A DNA stretch of 64,000 nt from Natribaculum luteum (GTDB taxonomy: Archaea; Halobacteriota; Halobacteria; Halobacteriales; Natrialbaceae). Position numbers and translations under genes: made by a program. Each line of letters opens with the position of its first letter. Position 1 is the first letter of the stretch. Below, piece by piece: positions 33,374 to 41,611 of the stretch. The stretch spans positions 2,903,199-2,967,198 of the forward strand of contig NZ_CP095397.1 of the NCBI RefSeq assembly GCF_023008545.1, given 5' to 3'. The notes under the pieces are model-generated. The model was not told the origin of the DNA. It did not search any database and worked only from the letters and a program-made list of their open reading frames with translations.

Positions 33374-34267
33374 ATGACCGAGATCATCGACGGCAACGCC
33401 GTCGCGAGCGAGATTCGCGACGACCTGACCGACGCGATCGAGACGCTGGCCGACGCGGGCGCGCGACCGGGGCTCGCCACGGTGCTGATGGGCGACGATC
33501 CCGCGAGCCAGACCTACGTGAACATGAAACAGCGGGACTGCGAGGAGGTCGGCATCGAGAGCGTGCACGTCGACGTCGACGGGGACGCGTCCGCCGAGGA
33601 GCTGTACGACGCGATCGGGGACTTAAACGACGATCCGGACGTCCACGGATACATCGTCCAGGCACCTGTGCCGGACCACGTCGACTATCGCGAAGTGATC
33701 CGCCGAGTCGATCCGATGAAAGACGTCGACGGCTTTCACCCCGAGAACGTCGGTCGTCTCGTCGCGGGGGAGGCTCGTTTCCGTCCGTGTACGCCCCACG
33801 GCGTTCAGAAACTCCTCGAGGCCTACGACGTCGACACCGAGGGTGCGGACGTGACGATCGTCGGTCGGTCGAACATCGTCGGGAAACCGCTCGCCAATCT
33901 GTTGCTCCAGAAAGCCGACGACGGCAACGCGACGGTGACGGTCTGTCACTCCCGGACTGACGACCTCGCGGCGAAGACCCGGAACGCGGACGTCGTGGTC
34001 GCTGCGGTCGGCGTCCCGGAACTGATCGACGGCTCGAAGATCGGCGAGGACGCCGTCGTGATCGACGTCGGCGTCAACCGGGTGGATGCGGACACCGAGA
34101 AGGGCTACGAACTCGTCGGCGACGTCGAGTTCGAGAGCGCCAGGGAGAAAGCAAGCGCCATCACGCCCGTCCCCGGTGGCGTCGGCCCGATGACGCGGGC
34201 GATGTTGCTGTACAACACCGTAAAGGCGGCGAGCCTGCAGGAAGACGTCGACGTCGACCTGCCCTGA
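33374..34267 (+). CDS. folD: FolD, methylenetetrahydrofolate dehydrogenase/cyclohydrolase
   Basis: A 297-aa bifunctional enzyme that oxidises methylene-THF to methenyl-THF and hydrolyses it to formyl-THF. Seen are YVNMKQRDCEEVGI (catalytic Tyr/Lys), VQAPVPDHVD, PMKDVDGFHPENVG, PCTPHGVQKLL, the NADP loop GRSNIVGKPLANLLL and the final ITPVPGGVGPMTRAML. The ATG at 33374 (MTEIIDGNAVAS) is the family start. It partners with glyA upstream in one-carbon metabolism. Confidence 0.97.
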   Translation: MTEIIDGNAVASEIRDDLTDAIETLADAGARPGLATVLMGDDPASQTYVNMKQRDCEEVGIESVHVDVDGDASAEELYDAIGDLNDDPDVHGYIVQAPVPDHVDYREVIRRVDPMKDVDGFHPENVGRLVAGEARFRPCTPHGVQKLLEAYDVDTEGADVTIVGRSNIVGKPLANLLLQKADDGNATVTVCHSRTDDLAAKTRNADVVVAAVGVPELIDGSKIGEDAVVIDVGVNRVDADTEKGYELVGDVEFESAREKASAITPVPGGVGPMTRAMLLYNTVKAASLQEDVDVDLP

Positions 34268-34277
34268 TCCGTCCCTT

Positions 34278-34790
34278 TTACTCCCTTCGCCGATCCCGGT
34301 TGCGCCGTCCCGACTCGATCGCAGTCAGGAGGTCGTGTGGCCGCTCGGAGCTCAGGAAGATCGGTTTCGCATCCGTTCGGTAGATCCGAACCCCTTCGCT
34401 CGAGTCGGGCGCGTACTCCCAGCCCGAGCGCGTCCACCTGAGTCCGTAGCTGTAGGAGCGTCGTTCCTCACGTCGCACGTCCTGAATCGCGGAGAACGGA
34501 ACGTGGCGATACGAGCGATGGAACGGCCAGTACCGGAAGTAGACGCCGTCCTCGCGCACCTCGGTGTGAAGCGTCGAGCGCAAGAGGAACGGCAGCGGTG
34601 CCACGACGATGGCGACGGTCGCGACGACGATCGCCGTCGACTCGAGGGTCACGCCTTCGTCGGCGAAGATCAGGATCGGCGTCACGAGCAAAGCGGGCAG
34701 CGAGAGGGCGATCAGCGCCGGCCCCATCCACGAGGGGAACGTCTGGCACTCCTCGAACGTGAGGTCTCGAGAACCGGCTGCGTCTGCCAT
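34278..34790 (-). CDS. DUF6141-like membrane protein
   Basis: A 170-aa protein with two hydrophobic helices (PALIALSLPALLVTPILIFA; IVVATVAIVVAPLPFLL). A PH-like beta domain follows (EVREDGVYFRYWPFHRSYRHVPFSAIQDVRREE...GVRIYRTDAKPIFLSSERP). The arrangement fits DUF6141, of unknown function. It ends ten bases after folD on the opposite strand and starts six bases after the zinc-protein gene, so it is the second gene of a leftward pair. Confidence 0.82.
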   Translation of the reverse strand: MADAAGSRDLTFEECQTFPSWMGPALIALSLPALLVTPILIFADEGVTLESTAIVVATVAIVVAPLPFLLRSTLHTEVREDGVYFRYWPFHRSYRHVPFSAIQDVRREERRSYSYGLRWTRSGWEYAPDSSEGVRIYRTDAKPIFLSSERPHDLLTAIESGRRNRDRRRE

Positions 34791-34796
34791 TCGAGA

Positions 34797-35528
34797 TCAC
34801 TCGAGACTGTCCTCGAGGCGCTCGAGCCGGTTTTCCGCCCGGAGGATCGCCTCGTCGTCGTCTTCGCAGAGCCCGGTCGTGAGGTCGCGTGTCGCCTCGA
34901 CGAGCGTCTCGGCCGTCCGGGGCGGGACGTCGCCGTCGAGCATCCGAATCCGCTTGACGTGTTCGGTGAGCATCTCGAGCGTCGATCGCTCGAGCGGAAC
35001 CAGTTCCCGTTCGCCGTCTTCCACCCAGGTCCTGACGTCGCGCCGGTACTCGCGGACGGCGTTCGCGTAGGCGAGCCCGCGCGCGTCACGGAGCGTCGTC
35101 GGGACTTCCTCGACGGGTGGGCGCTTGCCGGCGTCCGCATCGCCCAAAAGCGAGAGGAAGTACAGCTCCTCGCGCTCGTCTAGCGTGCGTGCTCTGGCGA
35201 CGACGTCTGCGACGTGGAGCAGTTCGATTGCGGCCAGATACGCGTCGTCGAGCAGTTGCAAGGTCCCGCCGCGGACGAATCCTCGGCGACGAACGTACTC
35301 GCGTGCGTGATCGCGGGCGCGTTCGGCGAGGTCGGTCGTCGCCGCCTCGTCGACGTCGTTTCGCACGGCGGTGAGGTCGAACTCGACCTCGAGATCCGTG
35401 TGTTCGGTTCGTTCGTCGAGGCCGACGCTTCGAAGGCTTCCACAGGCTGGACAGCCGACGCTGCCAGTCTCGTAGTACGACCAGCGGGTCCCACAGTCGG
35501 TACACTCTCGTTCGCCGCGGATCTTCAT
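34797..35528 (-). CDS. Zinc-ribbon helical protein (DUF7117-like)
   Basis: A 243-aa protein. An N-terminal zinc ribbon has C9, C12, C26 and C29 (ECTDCGTRW...GCPACGS). A helical body contains YLAAIELLHVADVVARARTL and YANAVREYRRDVRTW. No enzyme motif is seen. The ATG at 35528 (MKIRGERECTDCG) begins directly with the ribbon. It is upstream partner of the DUF6141 gene and divergent from the ferredoxin at 35605. Confidence 0.83.
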   Translation of the reverse strand: MKIRGERECTDCGTRWSYYETGSVGCPACGSLRSVGLDERTEHTDLEVEFDLTAVRNDVDEAATTDLAERARDHAREYVRRRGFVRGGTLQLLDDAYLAAIELLHVADVVARARTLDEREELYFLSLLGDADAGKRPPVEEVPTTLRDARGLAYANAVREYRRDVRTWVEDGERELVPLERSTLEMLTEHVKRIRMLDGDVPPRTAETLVEATRDLTTGLCEDDDEAILRAENRLERLEDSLE

Positions 35529-35604
35529 ACGGGAGGATACTCGAGCAGACACAAAAGCTCCGTCGTCCGGTAGTATAAGTCGGTTCCCACCCTACAGATT
35601 TCTC

Positions 35605-35970
35605 GTGACCGAGACGTACATCGTCGAGATCGAAGTGCCCGAGGACGTCGACAGCGACCACGCCGGCGAGACAGTGACGATCGACGTCGGTGCCGACGAG
35701 TACGTGCTTCCGGCGGCACGCGAGGCAGGACTGTGGCTCGAGGCCGACTGCCAGCAGGGCTGGTGTACGCGATGTGCCGCACGGTTGCTCGAGGGCGACG
35801 TCGACCAGAGCGACGCCAGACGCTACTACGAGGTCGACGAGGAGGCGGACTTCGTCCTCACCTGCACGGCGAAGCCACTGTCAGACCTCCGACTTCGTGC
35901 GTTCCGCTACGACGAAATTCTCGAACACCGAGCAGCACACGACCTTCCGCCGGGTCGATCGAAGTTGTGA
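35605..35970 (+). CDS. Plant-type [2Fe-2S] ferredoxin
   Basis: A 121-aa electron carrier with the cluster ligands C49, C54 and C57 (CQQGWCTRC) and C87 (LTCTAKP). Haloarchaeal ferredoxins usually carry an acidic helical insertion near residues 10-30; the start here (VPEDVDSDHAGETVTIDVG) is shorter than the 128-aa major form, so this is a secondary ferredoxin. Translation starts at GTG 35605. No redox enzyme is adjacent. Confidence 0.93.
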   Translation: MTETYIVEIEVPEDVDSDHAGETVTIDVGADEYVLPAAREAGLWLEADCQQGWCTRCAARLLEGDVDQSDARRYYEVDEEADFVLTCTAKPLSDLRLRAFRYDEILEHRAAHDLPPGRSKL

Positions 35971-36129
35971 CGATGGAAACGTCGGGCTTCTCTCATCTGT
36001 AACAGATCACCTGATAGAAATACATCGCTGACGGGACACTCTCCGTATGTTACTGGATACTCAATAGGTGATTAATGTGCGGCAGTTGCAGGCCGCACTG
36101 CAACGTATCTGAACGTGATACTCGCAGAT

Positions 36130-36759
36130 ATGTCATGCCGACGACTCAGTCGACGAAAGTTCGTAGCTGCCGCTGGAACCACGAGTGTCGTCGCTCTCGC
36201 CGGATGTGCAGACGGCGGCGACGGGAACGGTGCCGAGGACGACGAACCAGAGGACAACGAGACGACGGACAACGAAACGGCCGACGGGGAGACGTACACT
36301 CTGACGGTGACGGTCGAGGACAGCGAGGGTGAACCGGTCGAGGGCGCCACCGTCATGCTCGAGGAAGCCGGCATGATGGAAGACGGTGGGGCCGACAACG
36401 AGACCGACGCCGGCAACGAAACCGACGCCGACAACGAGACCGACGTCGGCAACGAGACCGGCACTGACAACGAAACTGGGGCCGACAACGAGACCGACGC
36501 CGGCAACGAGACTGACACCGAAGACGGGATGGGCACCGAGATGGAGCAGGAGACCGACGGAGAGGGGATGGTCGAGTTCACCGAACTCGAGGACGGAGAG
36601 TACACCGTCACCGCCGAATCCGACGGGCAGCAGGCCGAAGAGGACGTCGAGATCGACGGTGCCGACGAGGAAGTGACGCTGACGCTGGGCGAAGACGGTG
36701 CTGGCAACGAAACCGGCGACAACGAGACGGACAACGAAACCGGCGACGACGGCGCGTAA
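36130..36759 (+). CDS. Tat-exported lipoprotein with N-glycosylation sequon array
   Basis: A 209-aa envelope protein. The Tat signal S7-R8-R9-K10-F11 is followed by a hydrophobic stretch and lipobox LAGC (C26), so it should be lipid-anchored outside the cell. A small beta-sandwich of the carboxypeptidase-regulatory/PEGA type (YTLTVTVEDSEGEPVEGATV...MVEFTELEDGEYTVTAES) is interrupted by seven NET units. There are twelve Asn-Glu-Thr sequons in total, two before, seven in and three after the array. The ATG at 36130 is preferred to a GTG at 36115. Function is unknown. Confidence 0.88.
   Translation: MSCRRLSRRKFVAAAGTTSVVALAGCADGGDGNGAEDDEPEDNETTDNETADGETYTLTVTVEDSEGEPVEGATVMLEEAGMMEDGGADNETDAGNETDADNETDVGNETGTDNETGADNETDAGNETDTEDGMGTEMEQETDGEGMVEFTELEDGEYTVTAESDGQQAEEDVEIDGADEEVTLTLGEDGAGNETGDNETDNETGDDGA
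36391..36516 (+). repeat. 18-bp tandem repeat, seven units, coding
   Basis: Exactly seven 18-base units (for example GCCGACAACGAGACCGAC) encode the six-residue unit A-D/G-N-E-T-D. Units differ mainly at the third codon position and the D/G codon. They lie in a loop of the lipoprotein's beta-sandwich. Confidence 0.9.
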
Positions 36760-37052
36760 TCCGGCACCACGGCCACGTCCCATCGGCTTTCGCGACGCCC
36801 ACCGTCTTCCTCGAGCACCGTTTTGCAACGTGCTCACGCGAGTCGGCGGGCCGATTCCACGGTGCGTGTGACGATCCAGCTGGACGTTCACTGAACTGAA
36901 CGGAACGCTTTTGAGCCGAGAGGAGGACGTCGAACGTACGATGACGCGGAGTTCCCACACTCCTGGTCGCGAAATTCTCCGACAGTGACGACGCCACTGT
37001 CGTCCTCGAGGACGGCCGTGTCCGGATCGAAGTCGGCTCGGAGACGTACCTG

Positions 37053-37406
37053 TTGTCCAGAACCGACGCGCTCGCCCTTCGAGATCGACTGTCGTCGACA
37101 CTGGCGTGCGAACACGAGTTTTCCCACACGGTCGGTTGCCACCGTGAGGACGGGACGTACGTCGTCGAGCGCCGGCGAGCGGACTCGAGTGGTCACCGAA
37201 AGGTGTTCGAGTCGTTCGAGCAGTGTCGACGCCTCTACGATCGGCTTCCGGACCGGTTTACCGCCACCGACGTCGGGCGAGCGGGACTGACCGGCAGCAG
37301 ACGTCATCTGCTCGTCCGTCACTTCGACGAACACCCGGATTTCGAGTGTGAACTCGTCGCCAGACAGCCGCTGACTGTTCACAAACGTCGTCCGGAGCGG
37401 AACTGA
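37053..37406 (+). CDS. DUF7528-like hypothetical protein, N-terminus uncertain
   Basis: A 117-aa product if the TTG at 37053 is used. Typical stretches are REDGTYVVERRRADSSGHRKVFESF and LYDRLPDRFTATDVG with a helical end. The frame is open from 36945, and its upstream codons read as protein (ATVVLEDGRVRIEVGSETYL), so the true start probably lies upstream. No ATG or GTG is in frame there: the ATG at 36941, preceded by AGGAGG (36921-36926), is one base out of frame. A frameshift or sequencing error is therefore suspected. Confidence 0.65.
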   Translation: MSRTDALALRDRLSSTLACEHEFSHTVGCHREDGTYVVERRRADSSGHRKVFESFEQCRRLYDRLPDRFTATDVGRAGLTGSRRHLLVRHFDEHPDFECELVARQPLTVHKRRPERN

Positions 37407-37495
37407 CGGCCACGAGCCGCCGAGAGTCCAGGTGACGAAATTCGCTCGATCATCCGTACTGGACTTTTTTAGGCCATCGCTCGATAGCTGCAGGT

Positions 37496-37642
37496 ATGCG
37501 CGACGAAGAAGAGATTCGCGAACAGTACGAGTTTCTCAAAGAACACCTCGAGAGCGAGGAGATGCGTCACGAAGGCGTCGAGCGGATGTTCACGTACTAC
37601 AAGCGGGCGCTGGGGTGGGTCCTCGAGGAAGAACATATGTGA
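37496..37642 (+). CDS. 48-aa conserved-looking helical small protein
   Basis: A 48-aa ORF starting MRDEEEIREQYEFLKEHLES and ending WVLEEEHM. It is acidic and fully helical, with a heptad-like pattern. GGACTTTTTTAGG (37471-37483) upstream is a good TATA candidate about 20 bases before the ATG. Codon use resembles neighbouring genes. It has no known motif; function is unknown. Confidence 0.72.
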   Translation: MRDEEEIREQYEFLKEHLESEEMRHEGVERMFTYYKRALGWVLEEEHM

Positions 37643-37728
37643 CGCCGGGAGTCCGACAGAACGCCTGCAGACCTATCACGTGCTCAGCCGTTGTCGGTAC
37701 ATTTAAGTTCAACCGGCGAAATTCTCAA

Positions 37729-37830
37729 CGTGACGCTTCGCTTGGAGGGCCGAAGCGTCAGCGGGGACCAATTCAGGGCGGCAAGCGATCGCGCGACCCT
37801 TTTCACGTCGCGCGATCTGCTTTCCTGTTT
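37729..37830 (+). ncRNA. Candidate structured non-coding RNA with two perfect hairpins
   Basis: Two perfect stems lie within 87 bases. Stem 1 is TGACGCTTCG (37731-37740) with CGAAGCGTCA (37751-37760) and loop CTTGGAGGGC. Stem 2 is GATCGCGCGAC (37787-37797) with GTCGCGCGATC (37807-37817) and loop CCTTTTCAC. A TATA-like CATTTAAG (37700-37707) is 24-30 bases before stem 1, and a T-rich tail (CTTTCCTGTTT) follows stem 2. The short overlapping ORF is basic and unlike haloarchaeal proteins. 37831-38120 holds nothing else I can name. Confidence 0.5.
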
Positions 37831-38120
37831 ACTCTCGATCAACCAGTCACTTCTCCGGCAGCGTACGCGAATCTCGCTGTGACGTTCCCTCGAGCTAACG
37901 GTTCGGTCGAATTAGCCCGAACACTGCGTTGAATTCGGACACCGTCGTTCGCCCGATCGTCTGCCGTATCCGAGAGATCCAACTAGTGACTAATTGTACC
38001 CGTCGAAACGGTCAGAAGAGTAAACATGATCTAGCGGTTATGTAACCGATCCCGGCGATCAATCACGAGCGTTATCATTCGGAGTCGACCAATACATCTG
38101 TCTTCGATGGTAATATCGCT

Positions 38121-38183
38121 GTTTCGATCGAAACGACCCGACATGTTTATTAAATTCCGACAGTAAGTACGACCGGTACTTAC
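38121..38183. promoter_or_regulatory. PadR promoter with two palindromic operators
   Basis: GTTTCGATCGAAAC (38121-38134) is a perfect 14-bp palindrome. TTTATTAAA (38146-38154) is the TATA box. GTAAGTAC (38163-38170) and GTACTTAC (38176-38183) are perfect 8-bp arms with a 5-bp spacer, sitting between the TATA box and the ATG at 38187. The second operator would block transcription start, as in PadR autorepression. Confidence 0.7.
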
Positions 38184-38186
38184 CCA

Positions 38187-38462
38187 ATGTACGACCTGAC
38201 AGGATTCCAGCGTGACTTGCTCTACGTCATCGCTGGCGAGGAGGAACCACACGGACTGGCGATCAAAGAAGAACTCGAGGAGTACTACGAAAAAGAGATC
38301 CACCACGGTCGGCTCTACCCGAATCTCGACACGCTCGTCGATAAAGGCCTAGTCGAGAAGGGTCGCCGTGACCGACGGACGAACTTCTACACGCTCACCC
38401 GACGAGGACGCAGGGAACTCGAGGCCCGCCGGGAGTGGGAAGCCCAGTACGTCGACCTGTAG
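38187..38462 (+). CDS. PadR family transcriptional regulator
   Basis: A 91-aa winged-helix repressor. The motif order is LTGFQRDLLYVIAGEEEPHG, IKEELEEYYEKEIHHGRLYP then LDTLVDKGLVEKG and RRTNFYTLTRRGRRELEARR, the standard PadR fold with a short C-terminal helix. It probably represses its own operon through the palindromes between TATA and ATG. The zinc-ribbon membrane protein begins two bases after its stop and is the likely target. Confidence 0.93.
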   Translation: MYDLTGFQRDLLYVIAGEEEPHGLAIKEELEEYYEKEIHHGRLYPNLDTLVDKGLVEKGRRDRRTNFYTLTRRGRRELEARREWEAQYVDL

Positions 38463-38464
38463 CA

Positions 38465-38716
38465 GTGGTCTCCTCGCGGACGATCACTGCACTGGTCGGA
38501 CTCGCCATCGGACTCGCCGTGAGCGTCGGCGCCTGGGTATACTTCGATACGGTTCTGCTACTGCTGTTTCTGCCGTTCGTTCCCTTCCTGTTCGCCGACC
38601 GCAGTGCCGGCGAACGGACCGCCCCCGACTACCGATCCTGTCCTCAATGTGGCTTCCGGACGGCCGACTCGGAGTTCGAGTACTGTCCTCGAGACGGGAC
38701 ACGACTCCACGAGTGA
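38465..38716 (+). CDS. Membrane-anchored zinc-ribbon protein, PadR operon
   Basis: An 83-aa protein starting at GTG 38465, two bases after the padR stop. Two hydrophobic helices span about 8-44 (TALVGLAIGLAVSVGAWVYF and VLLLLFLPFVPFLF). A C-terminal zinc ribbon has C59, C62 and C74 (SCPQCGF...YCPRDGT); the fourth ligand is not a cysteine. It may sense or present a metal at the membrane, but no function is known. A longer in-frame ORF starting inside padR is not needed. Confidence 0.82.
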   Translation: MVSSRTITALVGLAIGLAVSVGAWVYFDTVLLLLFLPFVPFLFADRSAGERTAPDYRSCPQCGFRTADSEFEYCPRDGTRLHE

Positions 38717-38857
38717 TCGCCAGTCTTCGTCTCCCTGGATTCGGAACACACGAAGTCGGAGGTCTCGCCTCTCGCGTGATGGGATGGCGACGAACCGGCT
38801 TTGCCCGCCGTCGGCGTCGTTGCCGGCCGTTTATAAGGGGGCGACTGTTCTGGCACG

Positions 38858-38870
38858 TTATTTATATTCG
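38858..38870 (+). promoter_or_regulatory. TATA box of the MgtC/DUF4010 gene
   Basis: GTTATTTATATTC is centred about 27 bases before the GTG at 38891, consistent with a leaderless transcript. Confidence 0.55.
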
Positions 38871-38890
38871 GTTACGGAGAATCACGGAGA

Positions 38891-40183
38891 GTGAACGAGG
38901 TCACGCTGCAGGTCGTCGACCCACCGCTCGAAGAGACGGTCGTTCGAATCGCGCTGGCCGGAGCACTCGGTATGTTCCTCGGACTCGAGCGTGAGTGGTC
39001 TCAAAAGTCCGCGGGCATCCGAACGTTTTCACTCATCAGTCTGCTCGCAGCGGTCTTTACGATCCTCGTCCTCGAGACCGAGGTCGGTGAGAGCCTCCTC
39101 GTTCTCGGCGGGGTTTTGGTCATCGTCCAGGGCGTCTTGCTCGCGGTACAGGGACTCACCGGCGAGGAGGACACGGGTCTCTCACTGACCACGTCCGTCA
39201 CGATGCTCGTCGCCTACGGCGTCGGCGCGATGGTCGCCGCGGGGTTCATCCTCGAGGGGGTGACCGTCGCCGTCCTCTCGTCGCTGCTGCTCGTGCTCAA
39301 ACGCGAACTCCACGAGTTCGCCTGGGGACTCTCACGCGAGGAGATGCGCTCGAGCACCGAGTTCGCCATCCTCGCGTTCGTCATCTACCCGCTTCTCCCC
39401 CCGGAGTGGACCCTGGAGGTCGGCGAGGTGTCCATTCCACTCGAGCCACAGGTCATCTGGCTGATGGTCGTCGCCGTCGCGGGAATCGGCATCGTCAACT
39501 ACGCGATCGTCTCGACGTACGGTGGTCGAGGGATTGCCGTCACGGGCTTTTTTGGCGGGCTGGCCTCCTCGACAGCCGTCGTCGGAACGATGCTCGACCA
39601 CGTCAGACAGCGTCCGGAGGCGGCTTCCTACGCCGTCGCCGCAATCTTGCTCGCCGACGCCGCGATGGCCGTCCGAAACCTCACGATCGCCGTCGCGTTT
39701 ACGGTCGGAAACGGCGTCTCGCCGCTTTTCGAGGCGATCATCCCGCTTGGCGCGGTTATCGTCCTCGCGTTCGTCATCGCCGGCACGACGGCAGACTGGC
39801 GAGAGCCGATGTCGATGGACCTCGAAAGTCCGTTCTCGATGAAAAACGCCCTCGGATTCGGGGCCGTCTTCCTCGTCGTTCTCGTGTTCGGGTCGCTCGC
39901 CGAAACCTGGTTCGGCACACTCGGCTTCTACGCGACCGCCGTCGCGAGCGGCCTGGTCTCGAGTGCCGGTGCGACGACGTCGGCGGTCGTCCTCTACCGC
40001 GGGGGACAGCTGACAGCGCCCGAGGCGACGATCGCCGTCCTCCTGGCGACCGTCTCGAGCATCGTGGTCAAGGCGATACTCGCAGCGACGTCGACGAACA
40101 CGCAGTTTCGCTACCGCGTCACCGTCTACAGCGGTGTGTTGCTCGTCGGCGGGGCGGTCGCCTCCGTCGCGGTCGTCCTCTAA
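38891..40183 (+). CDS. MgtC/SapB - DUF4010 membrane protein
   Basis: A 430-aa, multi-pass inner-membrane protein. The N-terminal MgtC unit (1-130) has RIALAGALGMFLGLEREW and QKSAGIRTFSLISLLAAVFT. The DUF4010 part (about 150-430) has the repeated glycine/alanine-rich helices (GFFGGLASSTAVVGTML; AVASGLVSSAGATTSAVVL). About 12 helices are expected. MgtC proteins are linked to Mg limitation and envelope homeostasis; the role in archaea is not known. Start is GTG 38891. Confidence 0.92.
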   Translation: MNEVTLQVVDPPLEETVVRIALAGALGMFLGLEREWSQKSAGIRTFSLISLLAAVFTILVLETEVGESLLVLGGVLVIVQGVLLAVQGLTGEEDTGLSLTTSVTMLVAYGVGAMVAAGFILEGVTVAVLSSLLLVLKRELHEFAWGLSREEMRSSTEFAILAFVIYPLLPPEWTLEVGEVSIPLEPQVIWLMVVAVAGIGIVNYAIVSTYGGRGIAVTGFFGGLASSTAVVGTMLDHVRQRPEAASYAVAAILLADAAMAVRNLTIAVAFTVGNGVSPLFEAIIPLGAVIVLAFVIAGTTADWREPMSMDLESPFSMKNALGFGAVFLVVLVFGSLAETWFGTLGFYATAVASGLVSSAGATTSAVVLYRGGQLTAPEATIAVLLATVSSIVVKAILAATSTNTQFRYRVTVYSGVLLVGGAVASVAVVL

Positions 40184-40237
40184 GATTTGCCCGAACCATA
40201 ACGAATATTTTAATCGACCAGTCGTCGAACGTGTCGT

Positions 40238-41581
40238 ATGGATCGAGACACGGTCGAACCCGAAGTGGACTCCATTCCGGGTGCACGTGCCGAAAGGTGG
40301 GTGAACTACCACCACGAGTTCGCTGCCCCGAGCACCTACGTCTACGAGTTCGTCTGGGACACGCAGGCCGAGGCGATCGGCCCGTTCTGTACCGACGTCG
40401 ATGGGAACGTCCTGATGGACTTTACGAGCCACGTCGCCGCCGCGCCGCTGGGATACAACAACCCCACGATCGTCGAGAAGCTCCGCGAGTTCGATCTCGT
40501 CGATCCACTCAAGATCGCCGGCCAGGACTTCTACGTCAGCGGCGGCTTTCCGCCCGAAGACAGCGAGTTTCCCGGCCCGACCCAGCTGATGGATCGGCTC
40601 GTCGACGCGACCGATCACTACGACATGGACACCGTCTTCCTCTCGAATTCGGGCGCCGAAGCGATCGAGAACGCCATCAAGATCTGCTACGCGAGCGGCG
40701 GCCACCGTGCGTTTACGACCGACGGTGCGTTTCACGGCCGGACGCTCGGTGCGCTTTCGCTCAACCGCTCGAAGACGGTTCACCGCACGGGCTACCCCGA
40801 AGTGCCGGGCGTCGTCAGCGTTCCGTACCCCTCGACCGACCGGGAGTACGAGCGCGAGTGGCGTACCGACGGTCCCGGCGGCAACGTCGTCGCCGACCAG
40901 CTCGACCCCGAACGGGGCGTCGTCGACCCCGACGAAGTCGCCTTCCTCATCCTCGAGCCGATCCAGGGCGAAGGCGGCTACCGGCCCGCCCACCCCGAGT
41001 TCGCCCGCGACCTCGAGGCCCTCCGCGATCGCTTCGGCCTGAACGTGATCGCCGACGAGATCCAGTCCGGGCTCGGCCGTACCGGCGAACTGTGGGCCGT
41101 CGATCACCTCGAGCTCACGCCGGACGTCATCACGAGTGCGAAGGGACTGCGCGTCGGCGCGACGATCTCTCGCTCTGACGTGTTCCCGGCGGAGGGTGGT
41201 CGACTCTCCTCGACCTGGGGTGCCGGCGACGTCGTCGCCGCGATGCAGGGCGTGCTCACCATCGACGCCATCCGCGAACAAAACCTCCTGGCGAACGTCC
41301 GCGAACGGGGCCAGCAGCTCCGTGAGATAATCGTGGGTGCCGACGCCGACTGCGTGGTCGATGTCCGTGGACGCGGACTCATGCTCGGCGTCGAATTCGA
41401 CACCAAAGAGCGACGCGAAGCGATCGTCGAGGCGGCGATGCGACGCGGCCTGCTCACGCTCGGCTGTGGCTACAAGACGCTGCGACTGCTTCCGCCGCTC
41501 GACGTCACCGAACGCGAGATCGACCTCGGAGCGGACCTTCTCCTCGAGGCCATCGACGACGTCACCGAGAAGGCGACGTAG
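40238..41581 (+). CDS. Class III aminotransferase (omega-amino acid type)
   Basis: A 447-aa fold-type I PLP transaminase related to 4-aminobutyrate, diaminobutyrate and ornithine aminotransferases. Seen are VFLSNSGAEAIENAIKIC, FHGRTLGALSLNRSK, ILEPIQGEGGY, the aspartate strand IADEIQSGLGRTGELWA and the PLP-lysine loop ITSAKGLRVGAT. Precise substrate cannot be read from sequence. It stands alone between MgtC/DUF4010 and a small leftward gene. Confidence 0.93.
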   Translation: MDRDTVEPEVDSIPGARAERWVNYHHEFAAPSTYVYEFVWDTQAEAIGPFCTDVDGNVLMDFTSHVAAAPLGYNNPTIVEKLREFDLVDPLKIAGQDFYVSGGFPPEDSEFPGPTQLMDRLVDATDHYDMDTVFLSNSGAEAIENAIKICYASGGHRAFTTDGAFHGRTLGALSLNRSKTVHRTGYPEVPGVVSVPYPSTDREYEREWRTDGPGGNVVADQLDPERGVVDPDEVAFLILEPIQGEGGYRPAHPEFARDLEALRDRFGLNVIADEIQSGLGRTGELWAVDHLELTPDVITSAKGLRVGATISRSDVFPAEGGRLSSTWGAGDVVAAMQGVLTIDAIREQNLLANVRERGQQLREIIVGADADCVVDVRGRGLMLGVEFDTKERREAIVEAAMRRGLLTLGCGYKTLRLLPPLDVTEREIDLGADLLLEAIDDVTEKAT

Positions 41582-41611
41582 CGGGCTACCGTTCCCCGGC
41601 CGGTACGGCAC

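Noticed and set aside
37691-37882. 63-codon ORF over the candidate RNA
   Set aside because: TTG start, basic and Ser/Leu/Arg-rich product unlike haloarchaeal proteins; the perfect hairpins explain the sequence better.
39332-41611. Very long minus-strand ORF (759 codons)
   Set aside because: It lies antisense to the clear MgtC/DUF4010 and aminotransferase genes. Its Arg/Asp/Val-rich composition is a typical high-GC shadow frame.
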